Counted from the first letter of the stretch, positions 34,352 to 43,680 are shown. The stretch: DNA of 52,685 bases from Bacteroidota bacterium (GCA_023433345.1 JAEZDA010000024.1:1-52685); one strand, 5' to 3'. Notes: generated from the sequence alone by a model not told the origin. Translations and numbers: made by a program.

Positions 34352-35629
34352 TTATAATTCCGGGTATAATGGAAATTGGTTCATCAATTTTTGTACATCC
34401 TTCTTTACAGATGTGATCGCACTTTCATCATCGATATTCATCAATACGCGATCGATGAGGTCAACCACCTGATCCATATGACCTTCATCAAGTCCACGCG
34501 TAGTAATGGCGGGCACGCCAACGCGAATTCCACTTGTAACAAACGGGCTTTTATCGTCGAAGGGAACGGCATTTTTGTTAAGCGTGATATGGGCTTTGTC
34601 TAAAGTTTCCTGTGCCTTTTTACCTGTGATATTTTTATTTCGAAGATCAATGAGCATCAAATGATTGTCTGTTCCGCCACTTATAATATCATACTTCCTG
34701 GCGGAAAAAGCTTTTGCCATTGCAGCAGCATTCTTTTTCACCTGCTGAGCATATGTGGTAAAATCATCAGAAAGAATTTCCCCGAAGGCTATTGCTTTTG
34801 CAGCGATAACGTGTTCGAGAGGTCCTCCCTGGGTTCCCGGGAAAACAGCCATATCAAAAACATGGCTCATCATTCTGATGTTTCCTTTCAGGTCTTTTAA
34901 GCCAAATGGATTTTCAAAATCCTTCTTCATCAAAATGATGCCGCCTCTTGGTCCGCGCAATGTTTTATGGGTAGTACTTGTAACAAAATGACAATGTTCG
35001 AAAGGTGAAGACAGTAATCCTTTTGCGATCAGGCCGGCGGGATGCGCCATATCGCACAATACAAGAGCATTTATTTCGTCGGCAACTTTTCTGATCCGGG
35101 CATAATCTATGTCGCGACTGTATGCTGATGCACCGCAGATGATCAGCTTTGGTTTCACCTCGCGGGCTTTATTTTCGAGCGCGTCGTAATCAATCAACCC
35201 TGTTTCTTTAATTACTCCATAAAAATGCGCCTTATAAAGTTTGCCGGAAAAGTTAACCGGTGAACCGTGCGTGAGGTGTCCGCCCATGCTCAGGTCGAGG
35301 CCGAGAATAGCATCGCCGGGCTGCAGGATCGCGCTCATCAGCGCAGCATTTGCCTGTGCACCGCTGTGGGGTTGAACGTTAGCATATTCGCACCCGAAGA
35401 TCTCTTTCACACGGTCGATGGCAAGTTGTTCTACCTGGTCAACAATTTCGCATCCACCATAGTATCTTCTTCCCGGGTAACCTTCAGCATATTTGTTTGT
35501 AAGAGGAGAGCCCATCGCCTGCATTACCTGGAGGCTTGTGAAATTTTCGCTCGCAATAAGTTCGATACCATTTCGCTGGCGATCGAGTTCCATGTTAATC
35601 AAATCAAAAATTGCCTGGTCCCTTTTCAT
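34352..35629 (-). CDS. glyA: Serine hydroxymethyltransferase
   Basis: GlyA is the PLP enzyme that interconverts serine and glycine with transfer of a one-carbon unit to tetrahydrofolate. The 425-residue protein has NKYAEGYPGRRYYGGCE (about 44-60), the PLP-lysine motif STTHKTLRGPRGG near 222-234, and GTQGGPLEH. The length fits bacterial GlyA. A TATATTTG box on the minus strand sits 16 bp before the start. Confidence 0.98.
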   Translation of the reverse strand: MKRDQAIFDLINMELDRQRNGIELIASENFTSLQVMQAMGSPLTNKYAEGYPGRRYYGGCEIVDQVEQLAIDRVKEIFGCEYANVQPHSGAQANAALMSAILQPGDAILGLDLSMGGHLTHGSPVNFSGKLYKAHFYGVIKETGLIDYDALENKAREVKPKLIICGASAYSRDIDYARIRKVADEINALVLCDMAHPAGLIAKGLLSSPFEHCHFVTSTTHKTLRGPRGGIILMKKDFENPFGLKDLKGNIRMMSHVFDMAVFPGTQGGPLEHVIAAKAIAFGEILSDDFTTYAQQVKKNAAAMAKAFSARKYDIISGGTDNHLMLIDLRNKNITGKKAQETLDKAHITLNKNAVPFDDKSPFVTSGIRVGVPAITTRGLDEGHMDQVVDLIDRVLMNIDDESAITSVKKDVQKLMNQFPLYPEL

Positions 35630-35645
35630 GATCGTAATTATTAAG

Positions 35646-35653
35646 CAAATATA
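35646..35653 (-). promoter_or_regulatory. Bacteroidota -7 promoter box of glyA
   Basis: The minus strand reads TATATTTG, an exact TAnnTTTG match, 16 bp upstream of the glyA ATG. Confidence 0.55.
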
Positions 35654-35807
35654 AGCAGGTGACTAATAAGCCATAGGCTGAAAGGAATTATAATAAGATG
35701 TGAAGAATACTGAATGGTTGCGGCAGATAGACAAAATGTATTACTTTCACCTGTCAAAATAAATAGCAGGTTGCAAGTAAGCAGCCAATGCTGTAAAAGA
35801 TGATTAG

Positions 35808-36812
35808 ATGAAGGCTATTATCCCGGTGGCGGGTGCCGGAACCAAGTTGCGCCCACATACTTATACTCAACCTAAGGCACTTATTCCGCTCGCAGGAAAA
35901 ACAATTCTCAGCATTATAGTTGATCAGTTGCGTGATGCAGGTGTGAGTGAATTCATTTTTATTATCGGTTATCTTGGAGAAAAGATCCAGGATTATGTTA
36001 CGGAAACTTATCCTGACCTAAAGTGCCATTTTATTCAGCAAAACGAGAGACACGGAACCGGTCATGCCATCAGGCTTACGCGGGATATTGTAAAGGATGA
36101 TGAGGTACTAATCATTTTGGGAGATACCATCGCGGAATACAATCTAAAAGACATTTTGAGCTCACCGTACTCCATGCTCGCGATAAAGAAGGTTGACGAC
36201 CCGAGGAACTTCGGCGTTGCGGAAACTGGTGATGATGGATTTGTAACGCGGGTGGTAGAAAAGCCTGCGATTCCCAAAAGTAACATGGCTCTTGTGGGCG
36301 TTTATAAGATCAAGGAAACGGCAATGTTGTTTTCATGCCTTGATAAACTGATCCAGAATAATTTCAAAAAGTATGAGGAATTCAGCCTGACCACGGCCCT
36401 CGATTGCATGATAGAAAACGGAGCGAAGTTTCAATCATTTAAGGTTGAAAACTGGTTTGATTGCGGGAAAAAGGATTCGTTGATCCAGTCCAATGCAATT
36501 ATGCTGAAAAAATTCAGCAGGATGCCGGTGAATGAAGAAACCTTTCAGAATACTATTATTATACAGCCCGTAAGCATTGGCGAAGGGTGTTTGATAAAGA
36601 ATTCCGTTATCGGCCCTAACGTTGCGATCGGTGAAAACACCATGATCAATCATGCGATCATCAAAGATTCCATCATAGGCGCTTATTCAAATCTTTTTGA
36701 AATAGTATTGAACAATTCGCTCATCGGAAGTGATGCCGAGGTAAAAGGTGTGAGCCGGAATCTAAACATAGGAGACAATACCGCTATCGACCTCGGTGGC
36801 AGCAGCAGATAA
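35808..36812 (+). CDS. Sugar-phosphate nucleotidyltransferase
   Basis: This 334-residue nucleotidyltransferase has the N-terminal signature GAGTKLRPHTYTQPKALIPLAGK (about 9-31), the GDTIAEY metal-binding Asp near 106, and a C-terminal left-handed beta-helix with imperfect hexapeptide repeats (IGEGCLIKNSVIGPNVAIGENTMI, about 258-281). The family activates a hexose-1-phosphate to an NDP-sugar. Glucose-1-phosphate thymidylyl- or uridylyltransferase, or mannose-1-phosphate guanylyltransferase, are all possible and the substrate cannot be fixed from this. It may feed the polysaccharide-export genes 1 kb downstream. Confidence 0.88.
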   Translation: MKAIIPVAGAGTKLRPHTYTQPKALIPLAGKTILSIIVDQLRDAGVSEFIFIIGYLGEKIQDYVTETYPDLKCHFIQQNERHGTGHAIRLTRDIVKDDEVLIILGDTIAEYNLKDILSSPYSMLAIKKVDDPRNFGVAETGDDGFVTRVVEKPAIPKSNMALVGVYKIKETAMLFSCLDKLIQNNFKKYEEFSLTTALDCMIENGAKFQSFKVENWFDCGKKDSLIQSNAIMLKKFSRMPVNEETFQNTIIIQPVSIGEGCLIKNSVIGPNVAIGENTMINHAIIKDSIIGAYSNLFEIVLNNSLIGSDAEVKGVSRNLNIGDNTAIDLGGSSR

Positions 36813-36821
36813 TTTCCATTT

Positions 36822-37751
36822 ATGCCCTTATCGCCAGAAAGAATTACCAACTTATTCAAGGTGCGTTATCCCATTATCCAGGCAGGAATGATCTGGGCGA
36901 GCGGATGGCGTTTAGCCTCTGCCGTTAGTAATGCGGGCGGTTTGGGAATGATAGGCAGCGGGAGTATGTATCCTGAAATTTTGCGCGAACATATCCGAAG
37001 TTGTAAAGAAGCAACGAACCGACCCTTCGCAGTAAATGTGCCTTTACTTTACCCAAATGTTGAGGAGCACATCAATATAATTATCGAAGAGAAAGTTCCG
37101 ATCGTATTTACATCCGCCGGTAACCCGAAAACCTGGACGGGGAAACTCAGAGATCATGGTATAACCGTGGTTCATGTGGTAAGCAGCAGCAAGTTCGCAA
37201 TGAAGGCCCAGGAGGCAGGTTGTGATGCGGTTGTTGCTGAAGGCTTTGAGGCGGGCGGGCATAACGGGCGCGAGGAAACAACAACCTTTGTATTAGTGCC
37301 TGCGGTTGCACGAATGGTTGACATTCCTGTGATCGCCGCGGGCGGAATTGCTACCGGGTGCCAGATGAAAGCAGCCATGATTTTGGGTGCGAGCGGAGTG
37401 CAGGTAGGGAGCCGGTTTGTGGCCAGTGTTGAGGCTTCCAGTCATGCCAGCTTTAAAGACCTTATTATAAAGGCGAAAGAAGGAGATACGACATTATCCC
37501 TTAAAGAACTGACTCCTGTGAGATTAATAAAGAACAAGTTTTACGAGCAGGTGAAAGAAGCTGAAGCAAGATGTGCGAGCGTGGAGGAATTGGAGAGGCT
37601 GTTGGGTCGCGGCCGCGCTAAACGCGGAATGTTTGAAGGAGACCTCGAAGAAGGAGAGCTCGAAATCGGGCAGGTGAGTTGTTTGCTTGATGAAATTCTT
37701 CCAGCGGCAGATATTGTGCGCAACATGATGGAGGAATTTGAAAAGTGTTGA
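36822..37751 (+). CDS. Nitronate monooxygenase / FabK-like FMN enzyme
   Basis: This 309-residue TIM-barrel flavoprotein of the 2-nitropropane dioxygenase family has the N-terminal YPIIQAGMIWASGWRLASAVSNAGGLGMIG (about 15-44), AEGFEAGGHNG with the catalytic His near 147, and AAGGIATG followed by GASGVQVGSRF for FMN phosphate binding. It could be a nitronate monooxygenase or an FabK-type enoyl-ACP reductase; the two are hard to separate by sequence alone. It starts 9 bp after the nucleotidyltransferase and is likely co-transcribed. Confidence 0.85.
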   Translation: MPLSPERITNLFKVRYPIIQAGMIWASGWRLASAVSNAGGLGMIGSGSMYPEILREHIRSCKEATNRPFAVNVPLLYPNVEEHINIIIEEKVPIVFTSAGNPKTWTGKLRDHGITVVHVVSSSKFAMKAQEAGCDAVVAEGFEAGGHNGREETTTFVLVPAVARMVDIPVIAAGGIATGCQMKAAMILGASGVQVGSRFVASVEASSHASFKDLIIKAKEGDTTLSLKELTPVRLIKNKFYEQVKEAEARCASVEELERLLGRGRAKRGMFEGDLEEGELEIGQVSCLLDEILPAADIVRNMMEEFEKC

Positions 37752-37847
37752 ATATAGTATCCCAAACTGCACTTTTTTTGAATTTTTAATTTTGAATTTT
37801 TAGTTCCAAACAGCCGTCTCATTGCCCTTCCCGCTCAAATATTGTAT

Positions 37848-37855
37848 TATATTTG
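37848..37855 (+). promoter_or_regulatory. Bacteroidota -7 promoter box of the polysaccharide-export genes
   Basis: TATATTTG matches TAnnTTTG, 36 bp before the ATG at 37892. A TTG at 37822-37824 gives a long 23-bp spacer, so the -33 element is uncertain. Confidence 0.5.
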
Positions 37856-37891
37856 TTGCAGACTGAAAAATCACAATACCCCCAAAACTAT

Positions 37892-40261
37892 ATGCTGCTA
37901 AAACTCCGGGCACCCTTATACTTTTTTCTCACCGGGATAATGCTTGTTTTCCTTTTATTTCCCGCAAGTGCCCAGCCTCCTGTTTCACCAGACGATATTA
38001 TTCCCGGGCAGATCGATCCGAAAACCTTGTCACAATCGCAATTGTCATCTTTGCTCAGTGATAAGAACAAAGAGAATGTGGGAAAGGATAAGAATGCGGA
38101 GTTTGAAAAAGCCAATAAGTTGGTAAAAGACAGTACACTGAAGGATAACATAAAGTCGAATTCTTACAGCCCTGATAAAACCTACGGCGCAAATATTTTT
38201 ACCAATTCGGCGGTTACTGATCTTTCCGAATTATCAACTCCCCCTCTGGATTATCCGATCGGTGTTGGGGATCGTATCATCGTGTCGCTTTGGGGTGCTG
38301 CTGAGTTTCAGGAGGAATATGTTGTGGCAAGGGATGGCGCGATTTTCCCCCAGGGTCTTGGAAAGATCAATGTGCAGGGATTGACCTTCGACAATGTTCG
38401 TTCGATCGTTCATTCCAGATTCAGAAGCGTTGTGCCTCCCGGAACTAATATATCCGTTTCTCTTGGGCAGCCCCGGAGCATTAATGTGAACGTGGTTGGC
38501 GAGGTTGAGAGCCCCGGGCCCACGACGGTTTCTGCTTTTTCAAATGTGTTTAATGTGATCGCCCGTGCGGGCGGTGTAACTGAATTTGGAAACCTGCGAG
38601 CCATACAGTTGAAGCGTAACGGGCGTGTAATAGACGAAATTGATGTATACAAATACCTTACTACCGGTGATTTTGGGAAGCATATCTATCTTCAAAACAA
38701 CGATTTCGTTGTTGTGAATTTTGTAGAAAAAAAGGTTCTGGCCACGGGTCAGTTTAAGCGCCCGATGTACTACCAGTTGAAGAAGGATGAGGGTGTGAAG
38801 GCTTTGATAGCATTTGCCGGCGGACTCAATGCAGATGCCCTTGCCTCGGGGATGAAGGTGTTGAGAACGGAAAACGAAAAGCAGGTGCAACGTGATGTGA
38901 ATGCAAACGCAATTTTAAGAATCACCGGGCAGGATTTTTTATTGCAGGATGGCGACATTGTTAAGGTGGATGTAATAAAGCCCGGCATACTTAATAAGGT
39001 TGAATTAAAAGGAGAAGTAACCTATCCTTCAGTTTATGAACTTAGACCGAATGATAAATTATTTGATGTGATCAATCGCGCGGGTGGAGTTACGCGCAAT
39101 ACGTTTTTACCGCGTGCATATATTTTTCGTGGCGCGGGAGATTCCACTAATCTGCAAAGCGAACGCCTTGAGATAAATCTTTCTGATTTTAATAAAGGGA
39201 ATGTAAACAGTATCAACAACGTTACCCTGATGCCAAATGACGTAATTCTTTTATTCTCCCAGTCTGAATTTGGTGAACAGCAATTTGTTGAAATTTATGG
39301 AGAGGTGAGAAAGCAAGGGAAGGTTCAGAAATATGGTGGAATGAGTTTGCAGGATCTTCTTTATCTCTCAGGAGGCATAAAGCCTACTGCTGAATACGGC
39401 CGGTTGGAAATATCCAGCATTGTGGATATGGATTCGGCGCAGCAAGGGTTGAAACCTACCAGAACGGTAGTAAGATCTTATGCTATCCTTCCAAACCTGC
39501 AGCTTGATTCTGCTGCAGCAAATGTGCAGTTACGACCGTTCGACCAGGTGTTTGTAAGAAAGAACCCGACATTTGAGCTCCAGCAAAATGTTGAGATCAG
39601 GGGGCTTGTTCGTTATCCGGGCAAATATCCACGACTGAGTAAATATGAGCGCCTGAGTTCCTTTATAGCGCGTGCCGGCGGGATGGTGGACAATGCAAAT
39701 CTTGCAGGGGCTGTATTATTTCGGAATAAGACGGACCTGTTTCGTGAAAAAATTGTTGAGAAGCTTGTTCTTGATTCAAACGGAATGCCGATCATAGACA
39801 GTGCGTCTGCTGCCTATCGTGCAATAGACGAACCCGTGAGTATCGATTTGTACAAGGCCCTGAAGTATAAGAATTCCAAACACGATATTGTATTACAGGA
39901 AAATGATGTTGTGGTTGTTCCTGAAATAAATCCGTTTATCTCGGTTGAAGGGACGGTGCAATCTCCTTTGAAGATCGCATACGACAAGGAGCATTCCAAC
40001 CTTATGTATTATATCGATAAGGCAGGAGGATTTGGCGTAAGGCCATGGCGGCGCCGGATATTTGTTACCTATGCTAACGGTAAGAGTAAGCGCACGCACA
40101 GTTTTTTATTCTTCCACTTTTATCCGCACGTGCAGGAAGGTGCCATCATTACCGTACCTACCAGACCGCAGGGGCAGGAGATAAGCGATCTTGCCAAATC
40201 AATGCTCGTTGCAATTGTTCCGATTATTATGACAGGCTTAATTTTCAAGTACACAAAATAA
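37892..40261 (+). CDS. SLBB-domain polysaccharide export protein (Wza-like)
   Basis: This 789-residue exported protein has a signal peptide (MLLKLRAPLYFF... to ASAQ, about 1-29), with ATG 37892 preferred over the upstream TTG. A poly_export domain follows (LDYPIGVGDRIIVSLWG, about 117-133), then about six SLBB repeats: VVGEVESPG, ATGQFKRP, LKGEVTYPS, IYGEVRKQG, IRGLVRYPG and VEGTVQSPL. The tail SMLVAIVPIIMTGLIFKY is a transmembrane helix, as in other Bacteroidota members. It should form the outer-membrane export channel for a capsule or exopolysaccharide. The Wzz-like gene starts 6 bp later. Confidence 0.92.
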   Translation: MLLKLRAPLYFFLTGIMLVFLLFPASAQPPVSPDDIIPGQIDPKTLSQSQLSSLLSDKNKENVGKDKNAEFEKANKLVKDSTLKDNIKSNSYSPDKTYGANIFTNSAVTDLSELSTPPLDYPIGVGDRIIVSLWGAAEFQEEYVVARDGAIFPQGLGKINVQGLTFDNVRSIVHSRFRSVVPPGTNISVSLGQPRSINVNVVGEVESPGPTTVSAFSNVFNVIARAGGVTEFGNLRAIQLKRNGRVIDEIDVYKYLTTGDFGKHIYLQNNDFVVVNFVEKKVLATGQFKRPMYYQLKKDEGVKALIAFAGGLNADALASGMKVLRTENEKQVQRDVNANAILRITGQDFLLQDGDIVKVDVIKPGILNKVELKGEVTYPSVYELRPNDKLFDVINRAGGVTRNTFLPRAYIFRGAGDSTNLQSERLEINLSDFNKGNVNSINNVTLMPNDVILLFSQSEFGEQQFVEIYGEVRKQGKVQKYGGMSLQDLLYLSGGIKPTAEYGRLEISSIVDMDSAQQGLKPTRTVVRSYAILPNLQLDSAAANVQLRPFDQVFVRKNPTFELQQNVEIRGLVRYPGKYPRLSKYERLSSFIARAGGMVDNANLAGAVLFRNKTDLFREKIVEKLVLDSNGMPIIDSASAAYRAIDEPVSIDLYKALKYKNSKHDIVLQENDVVVVPEINPFISVEGTVQSPLKIAYDKEHSNLMYYIDKAGGFGVRPWRRRIFVTYANGKSKRTHSFLFFHFYPHVQEGAIITVPTRPQGQEISDLAKSMLVAIVPIIMTGLIFKYTK

Positions 40262-40267
40262 TTCTGC

Positions 40268-41281
40268 GTGACCACACAGGAGCTCATTCAAAGAATATAT
40301 CTGCGATTAAAAAGGTTCAGATACCTGATTCTTTTTAGCGGACTGATCCTCGCCGCGTTACTTTTCTTTTGGGCGATGGGCAAACCAACCATTTACACAT
40401 CAAGGGCTTCCGTTTTTCCGCTTACGGCAGCGAGAGACAACTCCATCGCCAACAGTGCGCTTTCTTCAATATTGGGAATAAATGATGCGCCGCAGAGTTT
40501 TAGCCAGGAGGCCTCGATCAACATTGTGGAGCTTGCGTTGAGCCGCCACACCCGGGAATCGGTAGTTATGGAAAAGCTGCCGGAAATGAATAACCGAACG
40601 ATTGCCGAGTTGCTGATAAAAGAGTATAACAAACACAAGGCATTTTGGGAAAAGGATGCGGAAGTTCCGCAAGACGCCAGGATGCTTGCGGCAGTTGGGG
40701 GAGATCTTCTTAAATCTGCCATCACGGCCAAGATTAACAAAAACGGGATTTTAGAAGTAAATTTTAGTTCTGCAAATAAAGCTTTGGTAAGCCCGGTGAG
40801 TTACATTTTCATTGAAAAACTTTCGACATTCTATAAAGATCTAAAGGTTAGGAAGGCCCAGCTTGATTTTGATTTTACCGAGCGAAAGATTGATTCCCTG
40901 GATGACGTATTAAAAACCTTCGACAGGAGGGCAGTACGTATGTCTTCAACCACATTGTTTGTGCCCTCGGAAAAAATTCAGTACCAGATACCAAAGGAAA
41001 ATCTGGCGGCAGAAAAAGACAGGGTGATGAGGCAGCGTGATGCTTCGGCAAGCAACAGGGAAGAAGCTTTATGGAGGCTTCAAAAGGTGACACCCATTAT
41101 TGCCACGCTTGATAAACCTGACCCGCCTTTTGAATTTAAGAAACCTTCAAAGTTATTGTTTGGTGTTGTGGGATTTTTGGCGGGGGTTGTATTAGCGTCT
41201 TTGTTTTTTCTTTCGGGATTGTTTTTGAGGTATGTGAAGGAGGAGATTCATAGTGCCGTGTTTCCATCCTCTGGTGGTTGA
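40268..41281 (+). CDS. Wzz-like polysaccharide chain-length determinant / co-polymerase
   Basis: This 337-residue protein starts at GTG 40268 and has two terminal transmembrane segments (about 20-38 and 298-322) flanking a periplasmic coiled-coil-rich region (about 200-275). That is the polysaccharide co-polymerase (PCP/Wzz) architecture, without the cytoplasmic tyrosine-kinase domain of full Wzc proteins. It works with the Wza-like protein upstream in controlling or exporting glycan chains. No glycosyltransferases or polymerase follow, so the two may form an isolated export module or the rest of the locus has moved. Confidence 0.85.
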   Translation: MTTQELIQRIYLRLKRFRYLILFSGLILAALLFFWAMGKPTIYTSRASVFPLTAARDNSIANSALSSILGINDAPQSFSQEASINIVELALSRHTRESVVMEKLPEMNNRTIAELLIKEYNKHKAFWEKDAEVPQDARMLAAVGGDLLKSAITAKINKNGILEVNFSSANKALVSPVSYIFIEKLSTFYKDLKVRKAQLDFDFTERKIDSLDDVLKTFDRRAVRMSSTTLFVPSEKIQYQIPKENLAAEKDRVMRQRDASASNREEALWRLQKVTPIIATLDKPDPPFEFKKPSKLLFGVVGFLAGVVLASLFFLSGLFLRYVKEEIHSAVFPSSGG

Positions 41282-41344
41282 TTTTTGATGAAACATGATT
41301 TAATTACCTCTTTAGTTCATCTTTTTTTATTCAATCCTCTGGTG
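41266..41344. repeat. 11-bp direct repeat flanking the export-gene end
   Basis: ATCCTCTGGTG occurs at 41266-41276, inside the last codons of the Wzz-like gene, and at 41334-41344, 68 bp apart. It may be chance or a scar of duplication. Confidence 0.4.
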
Positions 41345-41377
41345 ATTCATTCATATTCGGTTATCCATCTCTACCAC

Positions 41378-41442
41378 CAATTACCCCCTGATGGGTAATT
41401 GTCCCATATGCATAATTTAAAGATTTTAGCTCTCTAAAATCT
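41378..41442. promoter_or_regulatory. Two consecutive perfect hairpins before the transposase-like gene
   Basis: CAATTACCC (41378-41386) pairs with GGGTAATTG (41393-41401) around CCTGAT. AGATTTTAG (41421-41429) pairs with CTAAAATCT (41434-41442) around CTCT. The second ends 6 bp before the ATG at 41449 and could hinder initiation. Neither arm recurs downstream of the gene, so they are not terminal inverted repeats of an insertion sequence. Confidence 0.55.
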
Positions 41443-41448
41443 ACCGGT

Positions 41449-42273
41449 ATGTTTAAGGGAACAAAGCTTAGCGATTTCAACAAAACTTTCAAAAACGAAT
41501 CTGATTGTAAAAAGTTTCTTTTCCATTTAAAATGGGGCAACGGGTATCAATGCCGCCGCTGCGGAGGAACCAGATTCACTTTAAATTCCACCAATTATAA
41601 CGCCCGATGTGCTTCGTGTCGGTACAGTGAATCTCCAACGGCCAACACTAATTTCCGTGGAATTCAATTTCCACTGCTGACGGCTTTCAGAATTGCTTTT
41701 CAGATAGTTGTTTTTAAAAAAGGTATATCAACGGTTGAAATCTCTGAAATCTTTGGAGTCAATCAGAAAACAGCATGGCTTTTTAAGCGGAAGCTTCAAC
41801 ACGTAATGATGACAATGGTTTTATCAAATGAGGTAAACGGTAATATTCAAACTGAAAGAATTATTGATGGCATAATACTCTCGCATCGGTCCTCAGAATT
41901 GAATGGACTACAAAGAGTTCAGGTTGAAAAAGTTAGTAATAAAGCTAGAAAGGGCATAGGATTTATATTTCGTTCTGCTCATGCAAATGAGGTATTAGAG
42001 CCTTGTCAGCTTCTTGGGGGGAAATATATTGACATAGGGAAAGATCTGATGATGTGGAATTTTCGAACCTGGCTAACCGGCACACATCATCATTGTTCTC
42101 ATAGGTTTCTGCAAGGGTATTTATCCGAATTTTCTTTTAAACATCACTTCAGAAATCGCCGCGAGGTTGTGTGGACAGAATTAATGCGTGGTATGATGTC
42201 TACCCAGCCTTATTTGAAGACAGACATGGTGACTGGGCTGGATAACCGTAGAAGCCAATCCAAAATACCTTGA
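41449..42273 (+). CDS. IS1595-type transposase-like protein with degenerate catalytic core
   Basis: This 274-residue protein has an intact N-terminal zinc ribbon (Cys35, Cys38, Cys54, Cys57; CRRC and CASC) and a helix-turn-helix-like segment (GISTVEISEIFGVNQKTAWLFKRKL, about 92-116), as in IS1595/ISXO2-type transposases. The usual VDETYIGG first-aspartate motif is replaced by IIDGIILSHRS (Asp140). The middle of the DDE domain is shortened, and the NTIEGFW-like block reads DLMMWNFRTW. The FLQGYLSEFSFKHHFRNRR tail is still recognisable. No inverted repeats bound it. It is either a decaying transposase remnant or a domesticated DNA-binding protein. Confidence 0.7.
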   Translation: MFKGTKLSDFNKTFKNESDCKKFLFHLKWGNGYQCRRCGGTRFTLNSTNYNARCASCRYSESPTANTNFRGIQFPLLTAFRIAFQIVVFKKGISTVEISEIFGVNQKTAWLFKRKLQHVMMTMVLSNEVNGNIQTERIIDGIILSHRSSELNGLQRVQVEKVSNKARKGIGFIFRSAHANEVLEPCQLLGGKYIDIGKDLMMWNFRTWLTGTHHHCSHRFLQGYLSEFSFKHHFRNRREVVWTELMRGMMSTQPYLKTDMVTGLDNRRSQSKIP

Positions 42274-42377
42274 CATACCTCGTTTTGGACGATACGGGGA
42301 CGTTCTGAACCTGCCCTCCCTCTCCACTGCAGAGCACTAAAACATCTCTTCTCCTTCAATCAAAGCCCCACCGTCAA

Positions 42378-43670
42378 TCAACTCCTTTTAAACGCCCACT
42401 TCATCATTTCTTTCCAACCTGGCTTCTTCCCATACATCAATATGCCCGTACGATAGATCTTAGCTGTGAGCCAGGTAAATAACAAAAAGCATCCTACCAG
42501 CAAAGCCATAGACAAAGCAAGTTCCCACCATGGAATGTCAAAAGTTACTCTTCCCATCATCACGATCGGAGAAGTGAGCGGAAAAATACTTCCAAACACC
42601 GCCATGCTGCTATGCGGATCGTTAATGGCATTCGTCATAATCACAAACCCTAAAATGATCGGCATCAATATAGGAAATACCAATTGCTGCGCCTCCTGTT
42701 GATCATCACTAACAACGCTTCCGATAGCGGCAAACAATGAAGCATAAGTAAGATATCCACCAAGAAAGTAAAAGATAAACAGCAGGCCAATTTTCAATAA
42801 CGGAAGGGAAGAAAGACCTTGCACTATGTTAGAGGCCGCCGATATTTCTCCGGCAGGTGCAGCAGCAAGCTTCGCGGTATCAAGCATATCGGGAAAGAAC
42901 AAAGGCAGGGTGAACTGCAGCAAGGTGATCAGTATTATCCAAATGGCAAACTGAGTTAAGCCCACCGCTCCGATCCCAACAATTTTTCCCATCATTAGCT
43001 GAAAGGGTTTAACGCTGCTTACTATCACTTCCGCAATCCGGTTTGTCTTTTCCTCCATAACGCCCCGCATCACCTGGGTGCCATATATTATCATCATCAT
43101 GTAAATCAGTATGCCACACGCAAATGAAACGCCATAGGCCACAGCAGCTACTCCTTTCTTTCCGCCCTCCTTAGTGTCAATTGTGTTTTCTACTGATACA
43201 TTCGACCTTATCTTACGATATTGATCCGGATCGATCCCCTGCGCTTTCAACCTTTTTTGAACTACAGCCTCATTAATGGCATCTTCAATATCGATAGAAG
43301 CACTCAGGCCGAGGGAAGAAGGACTATGAATAACGAAATTCTTTGGTGAATCAAGATTAAAAGGGGGAATGTAGAGAAAGGCATCATAACCCTGCGGCCG
43401 GTATTTAGGAGTGAATGATTTTTCAGTTTCATTCGCAATAAAATTAAAGTCAAGCTTTTTGCTTGAAATATTCGGCCTTTCGGTAAACAATCCCGCTTCA
43501 TCAACTACGGCGATCGATTTTTTTGAATCGCCACCTTTTACTGTTAGTGCAATTATCGCAATATAGAAACCAATAATTACTACCGGTACAAGAATGGTTG
43601 TAAGCAGGAAAGACTTTTTCTTAACCCTCGTGAAATACTCTCTGCTGATTACAAGTAGCGTTTTATTCAT
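42378..43670 (-). CDS. ABC-2 transporter permease (NatB-like)
   Basis: This 430-residue protein has a first transmembrane helix (about 20-42), a large extracytoplasmic domain (about 45-170), and five to six further helices to the C-terminus. That is the layout of NatB/YhaP-type ABC-2 permeases. The upstream gene on the same strand, 10 bp away, encodes the matching ATPase. NatAB systems are linked to sodium or drug extrusion, but the substrate here is not established. Confidence 0.88.
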   Translation of the reverse strand: MNKTLLVISREYFTRVKKKSFLLTTILVPVVIIGFYIAIIALTVKGGDSKKSIAVVDEAGLFTERPNISSKKLDFNFIANETEKSFTPKYRPQGYDAFLYIPPFNLDSPKNFVIHSPSSLGLSASIDIEDAINEAVVQKRLKAQGIDPDQYRKIRSNVSVENTIDTKEGGKKGVAAVAYGVSFACGILIYMMMIIYGTQVMRGVMEEKTNRIAEVIVSSVKPFQLMMGKIVGIGAVGLTQFAIWIILITLLQFTLPLFFPDMLDTAKLAAAPAGEISAASNIVQGLSSLPLLKIGLLFIFYFLGGYLTYASLFAAIGSVVSDDQQEAQQLVFPILMPIILGFVIMTNAINDPHSSMAVFGSIFPLTSPIVMMGRVTFDIPWWELALSMALLVGCFLLFTWLTAKIYRTGILMYGKKPGWKEMMKWAFKRS

Positions 43671-43680
43671 CTTATACTGA

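Noticed and set aside
35630..35807. Glycine or other riboswitch in the glyA / nucleotidyltransferase gap
   Set aside because: No conserved aptamer pattern seen; the gap holds only the glyA promoter box and unremarkable sequence.
41449..42273. Complete, active insertion sequence
   Set aside because: No terminal inverted repeats or target duplication at either side, and the catalytic motifs are altered.
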